The translations under genes were made by a program, and so were the position numbers. DNA of 64,000 nt from an uncultured Aquimarina sp. Its GTDB lineage: Bacteria > Bacteroidota > Bacteroidia > Flavobacteriales > Flavobacteriaceae. Position 1 is the first letter of the stretch. Every line of letters begins with the position of its first letter. The DNA is taken from contig CANNCQ010000010.1 of the NCBI GenBank assembly GCA_947503135.1, positions 1 through 64,000 of the forward strand, written 5' to 3'. Below the pieces are notes generated by a model. That model did no database searches and was not told where the DNA came from. It worked only from the letters and a program-made list of their open reading frames with translations. Of the stretch, positions 1-7,902 are shown piece after piece.

Positions 1-450
1 AGTCTTAAATTCACTGAAGGTTTAAAGCATCAAGATTATGAATTTTGGAACAAATTTATAGCTCATATAGATAGAAATCAAATAGCCTTTAGTGAAAATA
101 ACCCTCCCTACTATTATCGACAAAGAAAGGATTCAATAATGTATAGTATTTACAATAAAAAAACATATAGTAATCATATATTAAGATGTATTTCAGGAAT
201 CAATTCCTATTATGTTGAAAATAATCACAAACTAAATTTCAAACCCCTATACATAAGACTTGTTGAAGATCACTTAGGTAGTCACAAAACAAAATTACAT
301 CGCATAAAATTTATTCTTGAAACACATAAAACCTTTAGATCTTTAGATAAAGGATTAGTTGATTTGATTAAACACGACTGTAAAGGATATTTTAGAAGAT
401 ACTCGAGGAGGTTTAAAGTTTTGAAGCTAGTAATCAGGGAAATTTTGTAA
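1..450 (+). CDS. Glycosyltransferase family 2, C-terminal part (partial)
   Basis: The reading frame is open from the first base and ends at TAA 448-450, leaving 149 residues. An internal ATG at 139 is only a methionine inside the frame: the 46 codons before it are open and look coding. The residues HQDYEFWNKF near the start resemble the E-D-[WY]-x-[FL]-W segment that follows the catalytic core in many family 2 glycosyltransferases, and the rest is a basic, helical tail. The family call rests on that segment and on five other glycosyltransferase genes within the next 6 kb. It is convergent with the next gene, with a 29-bp gap. The catalytic domain lies outside the window, so donor and acceptor cannot be stated. 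Confidence 0.55.
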   Translation, partial: SLKFTEGLKHQDYEFWNKFIAHIDRNQIAFSENNPPYYYRQRKDSIMYSIYNKKTYSNHILRCISGINSYYVENNHKLNFKPLYIRLVEDHLGSHKTKLHRIKFILETHKTFRSLDKGLVDLIKHDCKGYFRRYSRRFKVLKLVIREIL

Positions 451-479
451 ATGATAGGTAGTAGTATCACACAAAAGAC

Positions 480-1577
480 CTAATAAACCTTATTGATTTT
501 TTTGTTTGTTACAAGTCTCAACATAAGTGCAGATTGTTTAATTAATTTATTTTTAAGCTTATTCAAAAAATTATTTTGTTTCTTTTTTAAAAAAAAGTTT
601 AATGTATAATTTAATGGTAATATTTGTAGTAATTCAAAATTATAGTACCATTTTTCTAGGCCTTTATTTAAAATTTTATGCTCTCTTCTTGGCTTAAAAA
701 AATTAAAATTTTGTTTGATCATCGGGGCTACAGTTTTCTGATCTGTTTTGTTAAGTTTGTTATAACAGTGAAGTATGGTAAGCGTTTTTAAACGAATAAT
801 ATAAATTGATATTAGCTCTATAAAGTTTTCCTTCTTATACTCTTGAAAATATTTTTCATATATAATTTTAATTATTTGAAGATATGACTCAACATTAGCA
901 ACTTTAAATTGGTTGGTTATTGAATCTGGGTTTTTAATATTATAATAATAGGTTATTTTGTCACTCAAAATTATATTTTTTGAATAAAAAAGTGTCTCAA
1001 AAAACCATAATTCATCTTCATGAAGTAGTTTGTTTACAAAATCTAATTTATTCTTAACAATAAACTCTTTTTTATAAAGCTTATTACAAGCAATACAAAT
1101 AAGTGGTTGCTCTATTACTAATTTTAATAATTTTTTATCATTATTTGAGTGAAGTTTATTGGTTATTGGTCGATGCTCTAAAACTCTCTTTGATTCATTA
1201 TTTTGTCCATAAGTAACTCCCGTTTTCCCAACAACAAAATCAACCTCTTCATTCATTAATCCTAACAAACTCTCAATAGCGTCATTACTCATTAAATCAT
1301 CCGCATCTAAAAAATAAACAAAATCCCCTTGGGCTACTTTTAAACCTAAATTTCTAGCTCCTGATAATCCTTTATTTTCTTGATAATAATATTTAAAGCG
1401 ATCGTCTATTTTAGCCCACTTCTTTAATTGTTCATCGGTATCATCTTTACTTCCATCATTTATTAATATACATTCCCAATTAGTATATGATTGCTTTAGA
1501 ACACTTTCTAAAGTTTTAGAAATAAAATCCTGAGAATTATAGCAAGGCACTATTATAGATACGAGATAATCTTGCAT
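480..1577 (-). CDS. Glycosyltransferase family 2 (GT-A fold)
   Basis: 365 residues. The N-terminus reads VSIIVPCYNSQDFISKTLES, the nucleotide-binding start of GT-A family 2 enzymes, followed by a DGSKDDT loop and the metal-binding DADD motif near residue 93. SGARNLGL around residue 73 is also typical. The C-terminal third is Lys/Asn/Leu-rich and lacks recognisable motifs; it may bind acceptor or membrane. Such enzymes move one sugar from a nucleotide-sugar to a growing surface glycan on the cytoplasmic face. The gene stands alone on its strand between a convergent gene and a divergent one. Start: the ATG at 1577 gives the full motif. The sugar transferred cannot be inferred. Confidence 0.85.
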   Translation of the reverse strand: MQDYLVSIIVPCYNSQDFISKTLESVLKQSYTNWECILINDGSKDDTDEQLKKWAKIDDRFKYYYQENKGLSGARNLGLKVAQGDFVYFLDADDLMSNDAIESLLGLMNEEVDFVVGKTGVTYGQNNESKRVLEHRPITNKLHSNNDKKLLKLVIEQPLICIACNKLYKKEFIVKNKLDFVNKLLHEDELWFFETLFYSKNIILSDKITYYYNIKNPDSITNQFKVANVESYLQIIKIIYEKYFQEYKKENFIELISIYIIRLKTLTILHCYNKLNKTDQKTVAPMIKQNFNFFKPRREHKILNKGLEKWYYNFELLQILPLNYTLNFFLKKKQNNFLNKLKNKLIKQSALMLRLVTNKKINKVY

Positions 1578-1670
1578 AAAATTTAATAAGTTTAATTACA
1601 ATATAGCTAAATTTGTGTAATCTTAACATCTACAAACAATTAAATAGCATTAATTCAACGCAAAAAATAC

Positions 1671-2804
1671 ATGAAAAAAATTCTATACTTCTATCCTGAA
1701 AACCCTTTGTTAGTGCATCAAGGAAATAATGCGAGAGCTAACAAATTACTTCATTATTTTAGAGGTAGAGAGATTGATGTTGATTTCATAGGAATAGAAA
1801 GTAAATCGTTCACAACAACGGATTTAAAATCGTTACTAAAATTTGACTTTGTCAAAAAAGGTAAACTATTGAAAAAAAAACAATCTAAAGGTATCCGTTA
1901 CCTATTTACGGAATCTATCCCAAACAAAATTCGATTAAAAAGTAAAAAACTATTCAGTAGATTGCGATATGGCTCTAAATCCCATTTCAACAATTTCATT
2001 AAAGGTAAAAACTACGATTATATTATAATTTCTTATGCCTATTGGATGCCTTTGGTTATAGATAATCCTCACTTAGGAAAAGCAAAAATAATTATTGATA
2101 CCCATGATTTTTTAACGGCTCAATTTCAAAACGAAAAGGGATTTGAAATTGGCAAAGGATTTGAAACCGAAATTAACATCCTTAATAAGGCCGATATTGT
2201 TTGGGCCATTTCGGATGAAGAAAATTACTTGTTCTCTCAATTTATTTCCAAACCAATATATACTATAAGACATGGTCTAGAAGATAAATCTTTCTCTAGA
2301 AAAGATTGTCAATATGATTTAATATATGTGGCTAGTAATAATAATCATAATCTTAAGTCAGCAGAGTGGTTTTTTGAAAAGGTTTATCCTTTACTATCAA
2401 AAGATTTTAAAATTTGTGTGGTAGGCAGGGTTAATCAAGTAGTAGAAAAACAATCTAACATTACTCAAATTAATTATGTTGAAGATTTAGACGATATATA
2501 CCATATCAGTAAAGTATGTATTTGTCCAATGTTAAGTGGAACAGGAGTGAAAATAAAAGTAATAGAAGCTTTATCTCATGGTTTACCTGTAGTATGTAAT
2601 TCAAGGGGCTTAGATGGCTTACCTAGTAAATTTGATAATGGTTGCATTGCAGAAGACAACGAACAATTATTCGCAAAACAAATAAACAAATTATTAACTG
2701 ATGCTGATTTTTACTCGAAAAAATCTACTGAAGCTAAACTGTTTTTTAATAAAACTTTTGACACTAACTTAGTATCTCAAAAATTAGATGAATTATTTTT
2801 TTAA
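1671..2804 (+). CDS. Glycosyltransferase, GT4-like (GT-B fold)
   Basis: 377 residues. The N-terminal half has the pattern of a GT-B acceptor domain (KKILYFYPENPL, then a glycine/asparagine-rich HQGNNARANK loop). The C-terminal half contains VVGRVN and GTGVKIKVIEALSHGLPVVC, the region that in GT4 enzymes binds the nucleotide-sugar diphosphate and carries the conserved acidic residue of the E-x7-E element. It is divergent from the family 2 gene upstream and convergent with the following two-domain gene: the TTAA at 2801-2804 is shared by both stop codons, so no terminator separates them. The likely role is one step of surface polysaccharide synthesis in the cytoplasm. Donor and acceptor are unknown. 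Confidence 0.8.
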   Translation: MKKILYFYPENPLLVHQGNNARANKLLHYFRGREIDVDFIGIESKSFTTTDLKSLLKFDFVKKGKLLKKKQSKGIRYLFTESIPNKIRLKSKKLFSRLRYGSKSHFNNFIKGKNYDYIIISYAYWMPLVIDNPHLGKAKIIIDTHDFLTAQFQNEKGFEIGKGFETEINILNKADIVWAISDEENYLFSQFISKPIYTIRHGLEDKSFSRKDCQYDLIYVASNNNHNLKSAEWFFEKVYPLLSKDFKICVVGRVNQVVEKQSNITQINYVEDLDDIYHISKVCICPMLSGTGVKIKVIEALSHGLPVVCNSRGLDGLPSKFDNGCIAEDNEQLFAKQINKLLTDADFYSKKSTEAKLFFNKTFDTNLVSQKLDELFF

Positions 2805-4798
2805 TTAGTATCTATACTTTCTAAAAGTTGTGATACTTGTTTTTTCCCAAAAGGTTCAAGGCTTTTGAACGATTTTTGGGAAAGCTCATTCCATAAAGTT
2901 TTATCATTATAAAGTTTCAGAATACCTTGCGCAAATTCAACTCGATCGTCTGCCTTTAAAAGGTGCTCATTATTCTTTAAAAACATACCTTCACTACCAA
3001 TTCTAGTTGAAACTACAGGTAAAGCATATTCAAAAGCATGACCAAGCTTCCCTTTTACTCCTGCCCCGTAACGCAACGGTACTACCATCATTTTAACGGA
3101 GTTAAAAATATCCGAAACATCTTCTACAAAACCATGAAGCACAAATCTTTCATCTTTAATAAATGTAGTTTTATCAATCACATTACCTATAATATGCACT
3201 CTTATTTCTGGAGTATCTTTCCAAACTAGTGGCATAATTCCGTTATACAAAAAGTCCAACGCATCAATATTAGGAGCATGCCCTGATCCTATAAACACAA
3301 TATCTGATCTATTATCAAAACTATTTACTTCTTTAATATTAATTTTAGGATTGTGAATATTAGAAAGCACTTTAATTTTTGATAAACTCACATATTGAGA
3401 CATGTATTCTTTTTCCTTTTCAGAAATTGTTAAAATAATGTCTGCTTTTTGAACGGAATCAAGCTCCATTCTAGTATACTTTTTTATTTGTCTTTTAAGA
3501 GATCTATCAGAATCATCCATCTCTAATGCTCTTTGAAATCTTAGATGATGAATATCAATCATATCATAAATTAACTTAGCGGACTTATACCTATTTAATA
3601 AAAATCTCGTATAGTAGGTTTTAAAAGAATTGGGGCCATAAAACCATACAAAATCAATTCGATGTATATTTTCTTTTAAAAATCTTTGATAATTTATTCT
3701 ACTTTTCTCACAACAAAATACTTGCAGTCCCATTTGCTCATAATGTCGTATGTACTCTGTTTTTTCTTTACCCCGTTTAGCTATTAAGGTTATTTTATAT
3801 TCTTTTTTTAATAGTTCTTTTACAATTTCATTGAATCTATTAGCTCCTGAACCTTTATTATATTCTGGTATGTACTTATTAAAAAAAACTATTGACTTTT
3901 TATTTTCTATATTTTTAATTTCAGAATTAGCTATTAATTTTTTCCTTTTAAAGAAATATTTGATTGATTGACCAATGTTTTTCAATTTTCGCTTTCGGTC
4001 AGATACCAAAATAGGAAACGCTTTATTTTTAATCACATCTGGAATATTCTTTCCTTCAACAAATTTTAATTCTTTCCAGTATTTACTGCTAAATGGATGA
4101 AACCCTCCTTTTATGGATTTATGATTTTTTTTATTTATCGAATCCCAAAAACTCAAGAATTTGTCGCTATCAAAGTCTGTATTATGACCCCAGTTTTTAA
4201 TCTTTAATTTTAATTCTTCCCTATCCCTGCCCCAAGTCATATGAATGATCTGAAAAGGGATATACCACTTTTGCTGATCTCTGTTTTTTCTTCCTCTGAC
4301 ATAATCAGGTGCATTACTTCCCAAGTAAAAAGGAGACACCTCATTAACAAACAAATAGCCATCATCTAGTTTTTTAAAAACATTAGTTAAAAAACCACAT
4401 ATCTGCACTTTTTTCTTTCCTAACAGTTTCTTTTTATGTTGTTTCAAATAAGCAACAAGCCCATCAAAATTTAACATAAATTCATCAGCATCTAATTGCA
4501 AACATATACCCTCACCCATAAACTCAGCCAGCATATTGCGCTCTCTAGTTTCATTTTGCATCGCTGTATTTTCAGGTATGTAAAAATTTTCTTTAAACCA
4601 AACAATCTTTTTATCGGTATCAAATCTTGTAAGCCAGTCAAAAAAAGACTCATTAATCTCAAAAAAATTACCTGACCAAGTATTTAAATTTTCATCTATT
4701 GCCAAAACGATTTTATCTGCTGACTTATAAATTAACGGTATGGCTATTTTTAAAAACTCGTAATCATAAGCGACTAAAAAACCTACATTAATTTTCAT
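2801..4798 (-). CDS. Two-domain glycosyltransferase (GT2-like + GT4-like fusion)
   Basis: 665 residues, about twice the usual glycosyltransferase length. Residues 1 to about 270 look like a GT-A family 2-type domain: a GFLVAYDYEFLKIAIPLIYK start, a conserved NETRERNMLAEF segment and the metal-binding LQLDADEFM motif. Residues of about 290 to 660 restart as a GT-B domain: SIVFFNKYIPEYNKGSGANR, then VFIGSGHAPNIDALDFL, GNVID and GAGVKGKLGHAFEYALPVVS, close in style to the gene at 1671-2804. It is the last of three minus-strand genes whose ends overlap (11 bp with the upstream gene), which suggests coupled translation. A bifunctional enzyme adding two sugars in succession is an inference. No frameshift is visible between the halves. 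Confidence 0.82.
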   Translation of the reverse strand: MKINVGFLVAYDYEFLKIAIPLIYKSADKIVLAIDENLNTWSGNFFEINESFFDWLTRFDTDKKIVWFKENFYIPENTAMQNETRERNMLAEFMGEGICLQLDADEFMLNFDGLVAYLKQHKKKLLGKKKVQICGFLTNVFKKLDDGYLFVNEVSPFYLGSNAPDYVRGRKNRDQQKWYIPFQIIHMTWGRDREELKLKIKNWGHNTDFDSDKFLSFWDSINKKNHKSIKGGFHPFSSKYWKELKFVEGKNIPDVIKNKAFPILVSDRKRKLKNIGQSIKYFFKRKKLIANSEIKNIENKKSIVFFNKYIPEYNKGSGANRFNEIVKELLKKEYKITLIAKRGKEKTEYIRHYEQMGLQVFCCEKSRINYQRFLKENIHRIDFVWFYGPNSFKTYYTRFLLNRYKSAKLIYDMIDIHHLRFQRALEMDDSDRSLKRQIKKYTRMELDSVQKADIILTISEKEKEYMSQYVSLSKIKVLSNIHNPKINIKEVNSFDNRSDIVFIGSGHAPNIDALDFLYNGIMPLVWKDTPEIRVHIIGNVIDKTTFIKDERFVLHGFVEDVSDIFNSVKMMVVPLRYGAGVKGKLGHAFEYALPVVSTRIGSEGMFLKNNEHLLKADDRVEFAQGILKLYNDKTLWNELSQKSFKSLEPFGKKQVSQLLESIDTN

Positions 4799-5750
4799 GA
4801 ATTTCTTGCTTTAATTTTAATGAATTTGTTAATGATGCACCTGTGAATAATACTATAAATAGTGGAAAATATGAAGGTTTAAAAATTGACGTAAACAAAT
4901 ATCTTAATGCTAAATAACTCAGTAAAATTTTATATTGAAACCATCCATAGTGCTTTTTGGTATGATAAAGCATTGCTATTTTTTGCTCAATTTTTATAGG
5001 TACTCCTTTTGTAGTACTGGCGTTTTTGTAATGAATGTATTCTAAACCAGGAATTAAAAAAGTCGTTTTCTTTCTTTCTTTTAATAACCTTAACGACAAA
5101 TCAGATTCTTCATAATACAAAAACAAATTGGTATCAAATCCTCCTACGGCATCAAAATCTTTAGCTCGAGTAAACATAAAACTACCTTGAACATAATCAA
5201 CCTTAATTGGATTATCGTATGTTTTTTTTCGATTTAAATACCTTTTGGGGTTTATTTTTTCTAATAAAGGTCTGCGGAAAATTTCTCTTTGTAGAGATGA
5301 AAAATGGTCTATTGTAACCCTGAATTTCTTATTCTCATCTAACATTTGTGGTGAGGTAATACCAACGGATGGATTGGTATTCATAAAATCCATTAAGTGT
5401 CCTAAACAATTATCCGAAACCTGTAAAGTATCATTATTTATAAAAGCGTAATAAGAACAATTATTAGAATTCTGAATCCCTAACATATTACCTCCTCCGA
5501 AACCTAAATTAATTTTACTCTTAATTAATTTTAGTCTATCAGAATTGCCTAAATTTTTCAACCCTAATTCTAACGCTTTATAATCTGCTATTTTAGATGC
5601 ATTATCAACTACTATTATCTCATAAGATAAAGCGTTCTTGGTATTTTTAATGATAGATTCTACACAATCTATCGTGTATTTTGAAGTATTGTAATTAATT
5701 ATAATACAACTGATATCTATATTTTTTTCTATAATAATATTGCTACCCAA
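4788..5750 (-). CDS. Glycosyltransferase family 2, rhamnosyltransferase-like
   Basis: 320 residues. Family 2 signs are clear: ISCIIINYNTSKYTIDCVES at the start, VVDNAS, NLGFGGGNMLGI and the metal-binding NNDT motif, then VQGSFMFTRAKDFDAVGGFD and LYYEESDLSLRL in the second half. This combination (NYN, DNAS, NLGFGGGNN, NND, GGFDE.FF.Y.ED.DL..R) is that of WbbL-type enzymes, many of which transfer rhamnose or a related sugar. The C-terminal 40 residues are hydrophobic and could hold the protein at the membrane. It overlaps the upstream gene by 22 bp and the downstream gene by 11 bp, so the three appear co-translated. The exact sugar is not predictable. Confidence 0.85.
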   Translation of the reverse strand: MGSNIIIEKNIDISCIIINYNTSKYTIDCVESIIKNTKNALSYEIIVVDNASKIADYKALELGLKNLGNSDRLKLIKSKINLGFGGGNMLGIQNSNNCSYYAFINNDTLQVSDNCLGHLMDFMNTNPSVGITSPQMLDENKKFRVTIDHFSSLQREIFRRPLLEKINPKRYLNRKKTYDNPIKVDYVQGSFMFTRAKDFDAVGGFDTNLFLYYEESDLSLRLLKERKKTTFLIPGLEYIHYKNASTTKGVPIKIEQKIAMLYHTKKHYGWFQYKILLSYLALRYLFTSIFKPSYFPLFIVLFTGASLTNSLKLKQEIHEN

Positions 5751-6778
5751 GTTTTAGATATTTTTTCTATTGCATATTCCTCAGAAGCTTTTTGAGCTTC
5801 TTCTTTCATCTTAAAATCAATATTTTGCAAAACTAATGAATTTAAAATCTCTTCTATATTCCCTTCAGGATACAGGTAACCAAACTGTTTATTTATAATA
5901 GATTTTGGACCTACATGATTACTCGCTATAGGTATTAGGCCACATGCCATCCCTTCAATCAAAACCATACCAAACAATTCTTCCCATTTTTTTGTCTTGT
6001 ACGAATTTAATATCATATAGTTATGGGAATTAAATATTGACACTATCTTTTGCTTATTGTTAACATACCCCAAATAAGATATATTTTCATAAGCACAAGC
6101 ATAATTTTTCACTTTGTTTTCTAATACACCTCTTCCGACTATGGTTAAATTAGCACCATTATTTTTAGCAAACCAATTTAATAGATCTTCTATTCCTTTT
6201 TCAGCTCTTAATCTACCAACATAAACGAAAGAATAATTCTTTTTTATTTTATATCTTAAAAACTCAAATTCTGAATTATCAAAAGAATGTTTTACAACAA
6301 AAATTTTAGAAGCAGTGACTTTATAATGCTTACAAATTTGTTGCTTAGAACGCTCTGTAACTGTAAAAATATAAATACATTTTTCTTCAAGAAATATCCT
6401 CCATTTTCTTTTTAAATTTGAAGTAACTTTTTTTGATTTTGGAACAAATGTTCCATCCCAATTTGCCCAAGAAGTATGGTAGTAAACTTTATGTCTTTTT
6501 AATAAAAATAATAGTATTATTATTTTTTTATCAAAAGGAGCTATACCCAATATTACTTTTTTATTTTTAGTAAAAATGAGATTTAATAAAAATAAAAAAT
6601 TAATAATTTGTTTGCTAAAATCTTTAAAATCTAACTTAAATATACTTTTTATTAATTTTCCAAAAACTGAAAATTCTCTAAATATTAGTTCTTTATTATT
6701 TTTTTTTAATAAAAAATTTAAAGCTTGATAATGGGAATTAGCACCGTTTTTGTGAAGTATGTATATTTTTTCAGTCAA
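5729..6778 (-). CDS. Glycosyltransferase family 4 (GT-B fold)
   Basis: 349 residues. The second half carries the GT4 signature: FVYVGRLRAEKGIEDLLNWF, LTIVGRG, then GMVLIEGMACGLIPIASNHV, which contains the E-x7-E-type nucleotide-sugar site. The first half is Lys/Ile/Phe-rich with the weak conservation expected of an acceptor domain. It is the first of three overlapping minus-strand glycosyltransferase genes (22-bp overlap with the next). The 132-bp region upstream separates it from divergent oxyR and must hold promoters for both. Likely role: early sugar addition during surface glycan assembly. Confidence 0.85.
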   Translation of the reverse strand: MTEKIYILHKNGANSHYQALNFLLKKNNKELIFREFSVFGKLIKSIFKLDFKDFSKQIINFLFLLNLIFTKNKKVILGIAPFDKKIIILLFLLKRHKVYYHTSWANWDGTFVPKSKKVTSNLKRKWRIFLEEKCIYIFTVTERSKQQICKHYKVTASKIFVVKHSFDNSEFEFLRYKIKKNYSFVYVGRLRAEKGIEDLLNWFAKNNGANLTIVGRGVLENKVKNYACAYENISYLGYVNNKQKIVSIFNSHNYMILNSYKTKKWEELFGMVLIEGMACGLIPIASNHVGPKSIINKQFGYLYPEGNIEEILNSLVLQNIDFKMKEEAQKASEEYAIEKISKTWVAILL

Positions 6779-6886
6779 AAAATTAATTTAATTCAAATAT
6801 AAAATAATGTTGACTCTTTATTACTAAAAACTGAAATAATTAAACTTTAAAAACCTTATCAGTCTTATTATAAAAAGATAAATTCA

Positions 6887-6894
6887 TAGATTTG
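6887..6894 (+). promoter_or_regulatory. Putative -7 element of the oxyR promoter
   Basis: TAGATTTG matches the Bacteroidota sigma-A -7 consensus TAnnTTTG at all fixed positions and lies 16 bp before the oxyR ATG. No clean TTTG/TTG -33 element is visible 17-23 bp upstream, so the call depends on the -7 box alone. Confidence 0.45.
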
Positions 6895-6910
6895 AATAAC
6901 TTAGTATATT

Positions 6911-7846
6911 ATGACCATTACACAACTAAAATATGTATTAGCAGTAGCGGAACATCAAAACTTCACTAAAGCTGCTAAAAATGTGTTTGTAACACAGCCT
7001 ACACTGAGTATGCAAATACAAAAATTAGAGGACGAATTAGATATTTTAATATTTGATCGCTCAAAAAAACCAATACAACTTACTGACGTAGGTAAAAAAT
7101 TAGTAATTCAAGCGCGTAATATCGTTAACGAAAGTGACCGTATGCGAGATGTTGTTGATCAACAAAAAGGTTTCATTGGCGGTGAATTTGTATTGGGTAT
7201 AATTCCGACGGTAATGCCTACGTTATTACCAATGTTTTTAAATACTTATATTAAAAAATTCCCAAAAGTTAAACTTAAAATAGTTGAGCTACCTACAGAA
7301 AGTATTATTCAAGATTTAATAGAAGGACATTTAGACGCTGCTATTGCAGCAACCCCACTTAATAATGATAATATAAAGGAACGAGTACTTTATTATGAGC
7401 CTTTTATGGGGTATGTACCTAATCACCATAAATTAGCTAACAATACGATGTTGAGCAGAAAAGATTTAGATGTTAATGATATACTACTGCTTGAGGATGG
7501 TCATTGTTTTAGAGATAGTGTGTTAAATATATGTAAAACACAAAAAACGTATGAAGATGAAAAATTTAAATTAGCTAGTGGTAGTTTTGAAACTTTAGTA
7601 AAACTTGCTAATGAAGGCTTAGGGATGACACTACTACCTTATTTACACACTCTAGATATTGGCAGCACAAATGAAGGTAAAATACTACCATTTGAAGATC
7701 CTAGCCCTGCTAGGGAGGTTAGCCTAATTTACAATAAAAGTGAATTAAAAATTCAAATTATAGATTCCTTAAAGGACACCATAAAATCCATTATAAAGGG
7801 AGCTATTGCTTTTCAGAATGTTGAAATTATAAGCCCTAAAAAATAA
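6911..7846 (+). CDS. oxyR: Hydrogen-peroxide sensor OxyR (LysR family)
   Basis: 311 residues. The LysR helix-turn-helix is at residues 1-60 (MTITQLKYVLAVAEHQNFTK, then TQPTLSMQIQKLE). The effector domain contains LEDGHCFRDSVLNIC, giving cysteines at 199 and 208, the same positions as the peroxide-sensing disulphide pair of E. coli OxyR; the LEDGHC context is diagnostic. In the known family, oxidation of this pair switches the tetramer into an activator of catalase, peroxiredoxin and Dps genes. No such target lies nearby. It is divergent from the glycosyltransferase operon and convergent with ccsBA, with its stop codon inside a long palindrome. Self-regulation from the 6779-6910 region is plausible. 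Confidence 0.93.
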   Translation: MTITQLKYVLAVAEHQNFTKAAKNVFVTQPTLSMQIQKLEDELDILIFDRSKKPIQLTDVGKKLVIQARNIVNESDRMRDVVDQQKGFIGGEFVLGIIPTVMPTLLPMFLNTYIKKFPKVKLKIVELPTESIIQDLIEGHLDAAIAATPLNNDNIKERVLYYEPFMGYVPNHHKLANNTMLSRKDLDVNDILLLEDGHCFRDSVLNICKTQKTYEDEKFKLASGSFETLVKLANEGLGMTLLPYLHTLDIGSTNEGKILPFEDPSPAREVSLIYNKSELKIQIIDSLKDTIKSIIKGAIAFQNVEIISPKK

Positions 7847-7893
7847 AAAATAGCCTTTCAAAATTTAAATTTTGAAAGGCTATTTTTTATTTT
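7840..7893. terminator. Bidirectional terminator, 54-bp perfect palindrome
   Basis: The two 27-bp arms (7840-7866 and 7867-7893) are exact reverse complements with no spacer. The core arm is tagcctttcaaaattt, flanked by an A-run on the left and a T-run on the right, so either strand yields a strong hairpin followed by U residues. It lies between convergent oxyR and ccsBA and includes the oxyR stop codon (7844-7846), fitting a shared terminator. Confidence 0.88.
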
Positions 7894-7902
7894 ATAATAC
7901 TG

